Below the pieces are notes generated by a model. The model was not told the origin of the DNA, made no database searches, and saw only the letters and a list, made by a program, of their open reading frames with translations. The translations under genes and the position numbers were made by a program. From CAZLMW01 sp964560875 (GTDB lineage Bacteria > Myxococcota_A > UBA9042), in assembly GCA_964560875.1 (NCBI GenBank), contig CAZLMW010000127.1:1-22176 (forward strand): a stretch of DNA of 22,176 nucleotides. The letters are read 5' to 3'. Of this stretch, positions 1 through 7,500 are shown piece after piece. How positions within the stretch are numbered: position 1 is the stretch's first letter; every line of letters starts with the position of its first letter.

Positions 1-54
1 CCAAAAGTGACTGCGGGCCCAAAAGTGACTGCGGGCCCAAAAGTGACTGCGGCC
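1..54. repeat. Three 18-bp tandem repeats, possible IS21-type element end
   Basis: Three adjacent copies of CCAAAAGTGACTGCGGGC lie at 1-18, 19-36 and 37-54; only the next-to-last base of the third copy differs. On the other strand the unit contains GTCACTTTTGG. From memory, IS21-family elements carry several short direct repeats of this flavour (GTCACTTTT with GC-rich flanks) just inside their ends, where the IstA transposase binds. The array is cut by the left window edge, so the element itself, if present, would lie to the left. No istA/istB coding sequence is visible. The repeat is certain; the IS link is a guess. Confidence 0.85.
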
Positions 55-74
55 GGACCCCGAAGGGCCCGGCC
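51..74 (-). terminator. Strong GC hairpin with UUCG tetraloop
   Basis: Arms 51-60 (GGCCGGACCC) and 65-74 (GGGCCCGGCC) flank CGAA. Read on the plus strand there is one A-C mismatch. Read on the minus strand that pair becomes G-U, so all ten pairs form, closed by the very stable C(UUCG)G tetraloop. The hairpin is therefore probably meant for minus-strand RNA. A short TTTT follows about 11 bases downstream on that strand, within the tandem repeats, so it is not a textbook intrinsic terminator. It lies about 290 bp past the rhomboid stop and could end that transcript or block read-through from or into a neighbouring mobile element. Confidence 0.45.
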
Positions 75-361
75 GGTCGTCTAGGTCCTCATTGGCCACG
101 GCGTCCCCTGGACCAAAAAGGCCCAGGTGGGAGGTCCAGTCACCCATCTCAGACAGTCCCGCACGCCGTTAGACGCGCTGGGCATTGGCATCCATGGTAT
201 TTCCCAGCTCCCTCGCAGAATATACGGCCCAAGGGCGAAAAACCCGTGGACAATTGAGGACATGTGGAACATAGGATCTTCGAGGGTGGTCCACAAGCAA
301 ATTTCGGCAGTTGACGATAAAAAAGTTGTAACCGACTGAAATCACACGATCGGGAACCCGA
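75..361. other. Gene-free stretch downstream of the rhomboid gene
   Basis: I can support no gene here. The only open frames are about 70 codons on either strand; they overlap each other and resemble nothing I know. There are weak inverted repeats: TCGG-GTTC-CCGA on the minus strand just after the rhomboid stop (350-361), and CCA.GGG/CCC.TGG at 229-249. The minus strand has a TTTTTT run (complement of 319-324) about 25 bases past the first of these, too far for a classical terminator. The stretch is less GC-rich than its surroundings, as expected for non-coding or decayed sequence next to a mobile element. Confidence 0.5.
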
Positions 362-1552
362 CTACCTGAACCACCCATCGGCGGGCACGACGCGCAGTCG
401 TGAACGCGCTTCACGTGCAAGTTCATTGGCTTCGGCGCGCGTGTCCACGTCGAGCGGCATCCGCGCGGCTTGTTGGAGCAGCTGGAACGCTTCGACGGGC
501 ATCCCGAAAGCGAGCAGCAAGCGCCCCGCAGCCGTCCGGGCTTCCCCACCGACACGGTCACCCCGATGTTCGTCCATGACCCGCTCGAGCACGCGGTAGG
601 AGGCGCGCAGGTTGCCATCGGCTTCGAGGCCATTGGCGAGGTCCAGCTTGGCGTCGCCGTTGATGCGCTCTTCGGTAGTCGCACGCGGCAAACTGAAGAA
701 GATCGACGCCGCCCGATCCAGCCAGCCCGAGCCCAACGCCTCGTGAAACGCTGCCACCGGGTCATCCACTGCCTGATCGAAGCGCTGATACTCGAGCACC
801 TCGGCCTCGGGTCGATCGAGGGCGCGTGACCAGAGCCAGGCCGCCGTGACGCCGGCCGCGAACCCACCGAGGTGCGCTCCGTGCGAAACGGCGCCGCTGC
901 CGCCCGAGAACAGCAACGGCATCACGTTATCGAAGAGCACGTAGGCGCCGAGCACCCACCGCGCCGGGATCTCGACGGTGCGCATGATGAAGGGAAACAG
1001 GAAGACGAAGACGCGCACGCGGTTTTGCGGAAACCACAGGAAGTACGCGCCGAGGACGCCCGAGATCGCGCCGGATGCGCCGACCGAGGGGATCGCCGAT
1101 CCGGGCCGCAGCATCCCGTCGCCGAGCGCCGCGAGTACGCCGGCACCGATGTAGAACAACAGGTACTGCCAGCGCCCGAGGTGGTGTTCGACGTTGTCGC
1201 CGTAGATCCACAGAAAGAGCATGTTGCCCAGCAGGTGCGACCAGCCCCCGTGCAGAAACATCGCCGTCAACGCGTCGACGAGCGACGGCGCGATGGGCCG
1301 GTATCCGTGGTCCCAGACAACGAGGTCGTAGGCGGTGATCGTGCCCAACATCTGCCGCACCCGATCCAGCGACACGCCGCGTTCGGATACCAGCGCGTCG
1401 ATGTATTGGGCCAGCAGCGGCGATGACGCGTCGGCCTTGGCGCTCATCTCCGGTATCAGCAGCAAGAACACGCCGATGTTCGCGGCGAGCAACGCGTAGT
1501 TCACCCACGGCGTGAATTTCGGGTTCGGGGTGTCGCCGATGGGCAAGAACAA
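362..1552 (-). CDS. Rhomboid family intramembrane serine protease
   Basis: A 396-residue membrane protein of family S54, which cleaves transmembrane substrates within the inner membrane. The signature elements are in order (numbering from the TTG start): HGGWSHLLGN with H101, H106 and N110 (the oxyanion-side HxxxN), GASG with nucleophile S160, and AHLGG with catalytic H227. About six hydrophobic segments span residues 14-245. A soluble tail of roughly 150 residues follows; it is Ala/Leu/Arg-rich and probably a TPR-like helical repeat. I chose TTG at 1552 because it precedes the family-typical start LFLPIGDTPNPKFTPW and has GGAG seven bases upstream. The frame is open to 1753, but the extra 67 residues are basic, Cys-containing and unlike any rhomboid N-terminus. 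A second TTG lies two codons downstream. It is divergent from the protease gene at 1813. Natural substrates cannot be told from the sequence. Confidence 0.93.
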   Translation of the reverse strand: MFLPIGDTPNPKFTPWVNYALLAANIGVFLLLIPEMSAKADASSPLLAQYIDALVSERGVSLDRVRQMLGTITAYDLVVWDHGYRPIAPSLVDALTAMFLHGGWSHLLGNMLFLWIYGDNVEHHLGRWQYLLFYIGAGVLAALGDGMLRPGSAIPSVGASGAISGVLGAYFLWFPQNRVRVFVFLFPFIMRTVEIPARWVLGAYVLFDNVMPLLFSGGSGAVSHGAHLGGFAAGVTAAWLWSRALDRPEAEVLEYQRFDQAVDDPVAAFHEALGSGWLDRAASIFFSLPRATTEERINGDAKLDLANGLEADGNLRASYRVLERVMDEHRGDRVGGEARTAAGRLLLAFGMPVEAFQLLQQAARMPLDVDTRAEANELAREARSRLRVVPADGWFR

Positions 1553-1628
1553 GGGAGCGCTCCGAACGTTGTGATGGCCAAGAGAAACAAGGGGCAAGGT
1601 CGCCGCAGCCGCCGCCTTGTGCCAACTT

Positions 1629-1680
1629 AGGACGCCGCAGCGTGGCGCGCAAAGGTCATGGCTGAGGACGCGGCAGCGTG
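1629..1680. promoter_or_regulatory. Two direct copies of an ACGC-N4-GCGT dyad in the divergent intergenic region
   Basis: AGGACGCCGCAGCGTG (1629-1644) recurs as AGGACGCGGCAGCGTG (1665-1680) with one mismatch, 36 bp apart start to start. Each copy holds a perfect 4-bp inverted repeat, ACGC/GCGT, around a 4-bp spacer. They sit between two divergent genes, about 80-130 bp upstream of the rhomboid start and 130-185 bp upstream of the metalloprotease start, where a shared regulator would bind. No convincing sigma-70 -35/-10 pair could be placed on either strand, so the operator role is inferred from symmetry, repetition and position only. Confidence 0.35.
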
Positions 1681-1812
1681 ATGAAGTCCTGTGTAGAGCG
1701 CGACATGAACGGCCATACTGCATCGGTGCAATGCCACGTGGAGCGCGGGTCAATTGCCGGTGTTGAGACGATCACCTACCCTGCCGCCTCCCTGATGGGC
1801 CCGGGGGCACAA

Positions 1813-4448
1813 ATGCCGAAACTTGCTGTTCTTTTTCCGGCTTTCTCAAAGGCGCGCGGACTCTTGCCGTCCGCCGCTGGACGAGCCGTCGTCGCAACCT
1901 TCACCGCGCTGTTCGCCATCTCGAGCGTGGCCGTGTTTTCGCCGTCGGACGCGGATGCCTCTTCGGTATCGATGACGCACAAGAACACAGGCAAGGTCGT
2001 TCGCTGGCCCAAGACGTCGGTGCCGTTTTGGCTGCATCCGGCCTGTTCCACCGATTTGAACGCCAGCGCGTGCCTCGCCGAATCCAAGGCGTCGTTCGCC
2101 GCATGGAAGGCGCCCTGCTCGTCGTTGAAGCTGGTCGATAACGGCACCAGTACCAACAAGAAGCTGACCGCGGTTGGCTACAACTCCAACGGCAAGAACG
2201 AGGTGGCCTGGATCGAGAATGGCCAATGGACCTACGGCAAGTGGGTCCTCGGCGTGACGTCGCCCTATTTTTTCACGACCGGGCCGCAGGCGGGCGCGAT
2301 CACCGAAGCCGACATCGCGATGAACGGCTACCTCCACACCTGGAGCATGTCCGGCAAGTCGTACACGACCGACGTCAAGAACGTGCTCGTCCATGAAATC
2401 GGCCACTTCTTTGGCCTGCAGCACAACCTGTACCCCAACAACGCCAACCCCGAGACGATGGCGCCCAAGGCCGACAACCACATGAAGTCGCGCACGCCGG
2501 AGAAAGACGATCTCGACGGCCTCTGCTACCTGTACCCAACCACTGGCAGCATGAAATGCGCGACCAACAACGACTGCCCCAAGGTCGTCGCGAAGGGCGG
2601 CCAGGGTGAATACTACGCCGGCCAGATCCCGTGCGGCGGCGGTACATGCGGCGGCACCAGCGCGCCTGTGCAGCAAGGTGGCAAGAAGCTCGGCGACAAC
2701 TGCAACACCAACTACGACTGCGACAAGCCGCTGTTCTGTCAGCCGCTGTCCGGGTCCCAGGCGGTGTGCAGCAAGGACTGCAACCCCAACACGTCCGGTT
2801 CGTGCCCGTCCGGGTACAAGTGCTTCCCCTATCAGAACAACCCCAACAAGGGCGCGTGCCTCAAGGGTAGCGGTAGCGGTGGCGCGAAGAAAAACCTCGG
2901 CGACGCGTGCAACAGCCACAACGAATGCAAGAGCCAGATGTGCATCGCCGTCGACGGCAAGAAGGTCTGCCAGCAGCCGTGCACCCAGGACGGCCACTGC
3001 CCGGCGACCCAGAAGTGCGACAAGTTCCCCGGCACCGGCTACGGCGCGTGCGTGAACAAGAGCGCCGGATCGAGCTCGGGTGGCTCGAGCAGCGGCGGGA
3101 CCAGCTCATCGAGCGGCGGTTCGAGCAGCGGCGGTTCGAGCAGCGGCGGCACCAACCCGACCAAGAAGGCCGACGGTGATGTCTGCTTCAGCAGCAACGA
3201 GTGCCAATCGCTGCTGTGTGTCGGCTCGGGTGGCAACAGCGGCAAGTGCACCAAACAGTGCCAGTCGACCAATGACTGCCCGGTCGGGTTCGCGTGCGCC
3301 AAGCTGTCCAGCGGCAAGGGCGGCTGCTTCAAGGGGGGCGACAAAAAGCTCGGCGAAAGTTGCACGAAGTCAGCCGATTGCGCCGGTGGCCTATGCGTGT
3401 CCGACGCCGGCAAATACATCTGCAGCCAGCCGTGCAAAGGCAGCTCGCAATGTCCCACCGGTTACAAGTGCTACGGCATTGGCGGCGGCCAGGGCGGGTG
3501 CTTCAAGGGCCCGACCAAGAAGGCGGACGGCGACTCCTGCAAAGGCTCGACCGAGTGCGCCAGCGGCCTCTGCATCAGCGGCGCCGGCGGTGGCAAGTGT
3601 TCGCAGCCGTGCAAGACCGACAACCAGTGCAAGCCGAAGTTTGCGTGCTTCCCGCTCCAGGGTGGCGGCGGCGTTTGCCTCGCGCTCGGCGACAAGAAGA
3701 GCGGTGACCCATGCGCCAAGCCGTCCGAATGCGCGTCCGGCAGCTGCGTGGGCGTCAACAACAAGTACGTGTGCGCGGCCAAGTGCGCGGCGTCGGTCGA
3801 CTGCGCCTGCGGCTTCGAATGCACCAAGTTCCAGAGCGGCAACAAGTACTGCACCGCCGGCAAGAAGATCTCCTGCGTCGAAAACGGCCAGGCTTGTGGC
3901 GCCGACACCGAGTGCGTCAGCGAAAAGTGCATGAAGGGCAAGTGCACCCAGACCTGCAGCATCTACAAGGGCTCAGCGACCTGCCCGGGCGGTAAAGGCT
4001 GTGTCCGGCTCGTAGAGGGCAAGCCGCTCGGCATCTGCTCGACGGAAGGCCCCAAGGGCTTTGGCGACACCTGCGGCAACGACACCTTCTGCAAGTCGCT
4101 GTTCTGCCACGACGGCAAATGCGCGCGGGCTTGCAACCCATTTGGGCCCAACACCTGCACGCTCGGCCTGGTTTGCGAGCTCGCCAAGGGTGACGTCGGC
4201 CACTGCACGTTCCCGAACAACTCGTCGTCCGGCGCGTCTTCTGGTGCGTCGTCTTCAGGCGCTTCGTCTTCAGGCGCTTCGTCTTCGGGCGCTTCGTCTT
4301 CCGGGGCATCGTCTTCGGGCGCATCGTCTTCGGGCGCATCGTCTTCCGGGGCATCGTCTTCCGGGGCATCGTCTTCGGGTGCATCGTCTTCGGGTGCATC
4401 GTCTTCGGGCGGCGCTTCGTCTTCGGGCGCGTCTTCGTCGAGCGGTGG
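1813..4448 (+). CDS. Secreted metzincin (matrixin-like) zinc metalloprotease with Cys-rich repeats, 3' end lost in assembly gap
   Basis: An exported zinc endopeptidase. The start ATG at 1813 gives a long signal peptide: basic n-region, hydrophobic core AVVATFTALFAISSVAVF and an ADA-SS cleavage site near residue 49. The frame is open 45 codons further to a GTG at 1678, but that stretch is not signal-like. The catalytic motif HEIGHFFGLQH supplies zinc ligands H194, H198 and H204 with general base E195, and a Met-turn candidate (M216 in ETMAP) follows, as in metzincins. From about residue 290 come eight repeats of about 55 residues, each with eight cysteines (pattern GDxC..C..C..C..C..C..C..C), split after the second by a Ser/Gly linker (3061-3165). 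A (SSSGA)n tract then runs into the N gap. The true C-terminus, where a MYXO-CTERM-type sorting tail might be expected, is missing. Reading through the Ns gives a false ending that overlaps the next gene. It probably acts at or outside the outer membrane. Confidence 0.88.
2682..4214 (+). repeat. Eight eight-cysteine repeats within the metalloprotease
   Basis: Eight consecutive units of about 50-60 residues begin with KKLGDNC, KKNLGDAC, KKADGDVC, KKLGESC, KKADGDSC, KKSGDPC, GQACGADTEC and GFGDTC. Most keep the order C-x(5)-C-x(4)-C, then C-x(3)-C, C-P-x(3)-C and a final C. Eight cysteines per unit suggests four disulphides and a stiff, protease-resistant rod between the catalytic domain and the Ser-rich C-terminal tract. 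Such units are common in exported proteins of Myxococcota; their binding partners are not known to me. Confidence 0.85.
4222..4448 (+). repeat. 15-bp tandem repeats encoding a (SSSGA)n tract
   Basis: About 14 near-identical 15-bp units (variants of TCGTCTTCGGGCGCA) code for Ser-Ser-Ser-Gly-Ala, ending in a Gly/Ser mix just before the run of N. The units differ only at third positions, which points to recent slippage or expansion. In the protein this is a flexible, possibly glycosylated linker that would space the Cys-rich region from the cell surface. Copy number is unreliable because short-read assembly broke here. Confidence 0.9.
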
Positions 4449-4548
4449 NNNNNNNNNNNNNNNNNNNNNNNNNNNNNNNNNNNNNNNNNNNNNNNNNNNN
4501 NNNNNNNNNNNNNNNNNNNNNNNNNNNNNNNNNNNNNNNNNNNNNNNN
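4449..4548. other. Assembly gap of 100 N
   Basis: Exactly 100 unknown bases, the conventional placeholder for a gap of unknown length. It begins inside the (SSSGA)n tract and ends just before the Shine-Dalgarno GGAGG of the next gene. It hides the end of the metalloprotease gene and an unknown length of intergenic or coding sequence. Any reading frame running through it is artificial. Confidence 0.98.
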
Positions 4549-4559
4549 GGAGGTGGAAC

Positions 4560-7500
4560 ATGGTTTGGTTTCGCGTTGGAACGGTTTCGCTAAGCTCTCG
4601 TTCGGCGGCGTTGTTGGCGTTGTTCGCGTCGATTTCGCTCATAGCCGCAGCCTGCAGCGACGATCCGTCGGGCGGCGTCTCATCGAGCACCGCGACGAAA
4701 GATGGCGGCGTGGGCGACGGAGGCGTGGTCGGTGACGCGCAGATCGACGCAGGACCGGTCGACGCCGGCCCGAAAGACACGGGTCCCGAGCTCGTCGACA
4801 CGATCGAACCCTGGCCGGACACCGGTGAAGACGATATCGGCATCGAAGACGTGAGCGAGGAAGGCGATTCGCCGGTCGATCCGCCCGATCCGGACGTTCC
4901 CGATGTCGAGCAAGAGGACACCAACGAGCCCGACACCGCAGTTGACGACGCCGGCCCCGTCACGCCCGTTTGCGGCAAGCCGGCGGCGCTGAGCTGCCCG
5001 TGCGAGAAGGACGAAGACTGCGCTGAAGGCATCTGCTTTGACGCCGGTGGCAACGCCCTGCCGTTCTGCGCTGACCCGTGCAAGCTGCAAAACCCGCCCG
5101 CCGAAAAGTGCAACGGGATCGACGACGACTGCGACGGCGCGACCGACAACGGCATCTGCGACGACGCAAACGCGTGCACCGACGACTCGTGCGACGTCGA
5201 CAACAAGACCTGCGAACACAAGATCAACAGCTCGCCCTGCGAAGACGGCGACAAGTGCACCGACGGCGAGTCGTGCCTGTTCACCAAGTGCCAGGGCGGC
5301 AAGCCGACCGATTGCGACGACAAAGACGCATGTACGTCCGATTCGTGCGACGCGGTTACAGGCTGCAAGAACGTGGCGATTCCGGGCTGCGGCGTCGACA
5401 AGTGCAAGGGCGTGACCTGCGACGATAACGACGCGTGCACGAAGGATGCGTGCGATCCGAACACGGGCAAATGCAGCAACGTGGCGATCCCCGGCTGCGG
5501 CGTCGACAAGTGCAAGGGCGTCGATTGCGACGACAAGAACGCCTGCACCGCCGATGGCTGCGATAAGAACACCGGCAAGTGCGCGAACATCCCGATTCCC
5601 GGCTGCACGACCGACAAGTGCGCGGGCAAGAACTGCGAAGACGGAGACGCCTGCACCAAGGACGCGTGCGACAAGGCGACCGGCTCGTGCTCGCACACGA
5701 AGATCCCAGGCTGCGGTATCGACAAGTGCAAGGGCGTCAGCTGCGACGACAAGAACGCGTGCACAACCGACACCTGCGACAAGGTCAGCGGCTGCAAACA
5801 CGCGGCCTACAGCGGCGCTTGCAATGACGGCAACGCCTGCACGACCGGCGAATCCTGCAAGTCCGGCGGCTGCGGTGGCGGCACGGCGAAGGTGTGCGAT
5901 GACGGAAAGGCGTGCACGGCCGACTCCTGCGATCCCAAGAGCGGCTGCGTAGTGAAGAACCTGACCAGCCCGTGCACCGACGGCAACGCCTGCACTTCCG
6001 GGGACGTCTGCGGCGGCGGCGTCTGCAAGGGCGGCAAGAAGGTCGACTGCAACGACAACAACCCCTGCACCAACGACGGCTGCGATCCGAAATCGGGCTG
6101 CACCCACACCAACAACACGGCGGCCTGCAGCGACGGCAGCGCGTGTACGACCGGCGACAAGTGTTCCGGCGGCGTTTGCACGGCCGGCAAGAAGGCGCCA
6201 TGCGATGACGGCAACCCGTGCACCACCGAGTTCTGCGACGACAAGTCCGGCTGCGTGGCCAAGAACAACACCCTGCCCTGCAACGACAGCAACGCGTGCA
6301 CGACCAAGGACGTCTGCACCGGCGGCAAGTGCATCGGCGGCGGCGCTCCGAATTGCGACGACGCCAACCCCTGCACGACCGACGGCTGCGACGCCAAGAG
6401 CGGCTGCGCGCACAAAAACAGCGGCGGCGGCTGCGACGATGGCGACGCGTGCACGCTCGGTGACGCCTGCAGCGGCGGCGCGTGCAAATCCGGTCAAGGC
6501 AAGGTCTGCGACGACAACAACCCCTGCACCAACGACACCTGCGACAAGGCCAAGGGCTGCGTGTTCACCGCGCGACTCGGCGCCTGCGACGACGGCGACG
6601 CCTGCACCAACAAGGACGCGTGCAGCAATGGCGCGTGCAAGGCTGGCGCGCCGCTCAAGTGCAACGACAACAACGTCTGCACGACCGACACCTGCGACAA
6701 GGCCACCGGCTGCAAGCACACGGCCAACACCGCCAAGTGCGACGACGCCAACGCGTGCACGATCGGCGAGACCTGCAAGGCGGGCGGCTGCAGCGGCGGC
6801 GCGTCCAAGCTGTGCGACGACAACAAGCCGTGCACGCTCGACAGCTGCGACCCGAAGAAGGGCTGCGTTGCGACCAACACGACGTCCACGTGCTCGGACA
6901 ACAACGCCTGCACCTCCGGTGACAAGTGTTCCGGCGGCGTTTGCAAGGGCGGCGGCGCCGTCAGCTGCGACGACAACAACCCGTGCACGACCGATTCCTG
7001 CGACGCCAAGGCGGGCTGCAAGAACACCAACAACACGGCCAAGTGCGACGACGGCAGCAAATGCACCACCGACGACGTCTGCAAGGGCGGTGTGTGTACC
7101 GCCGGCAAACCCGCGCCGTGCGACGACAACAACCCGTGCACGACCGAATTCTGCGACGCCAACAGCGGCTGCGTGCCCAAGAACAACACGCTGCCGTGCA
7201 ACGACGGCGACGCGTGCACCACCCAGGACGCATGTTCCGGCGGCAAATGCAGCGGTGGGGCGACCCTCAACTGCGACGACAGCAACCCGTGCACGACCGA
7301 TTCGTGCGACAAGGGCAAAGGCTGCGTGAACGCCGTGAACACCTTCGCGTGCGACGACGGCGACGCCTGCAGCGTGGGCGACACCTGCGAAAAGGGCGCC
7401 TGCAAGGCCGGCAAGGGCAAGGTCTGCGACGACAACAACCCGTGCACGTCCGATTCCTGCGACAAGACGAAGGGCTGCGTGTTCACCAACCGCAGCGGCC

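Noticed and set aside
127..339. 70-codon plus-strand open frame in the left intergenic region
   Set aside because: No ribosome binding site, no recognised domain, and it overlaps an equally unconvincing minus-strand frame.
1600..1640. Possible sigma-54 promoter on the minus strand (TTGGCACA)
   Set aside because: The -24 like TGGCAC is present, but the GC of the -12 element is not at the required spacing.
1553..1753. N-terminal extension of the rhomboid to the GTG/ATG-type start at 1753
   Set aside because: The 67 extra residues are basic and Cys-rich with no membrane or signal character. A TTG with GGAG at good spacing gives the family-typical N-terminus.
4449..4593. Continuation of the metalloprotease through the gap to a stop at 4593
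   Set aside because: The frame across unknown bases is arbitrary, and the last codons coincide with the ribosome binding site and signal peptide codons of the next gene.
3917..5797. Long minus-strand open frame (about 626 codons) across the metalloprotease end, the gap and the start of the CTDC gene
   Set aside because: It runs through the 100 N, is made of low-complexity Ser/His/Pro and Arg/Cys-like antisense translations of the repeats, and overlaps two well-supported genes. It is a by-product of GC-rich codon use.
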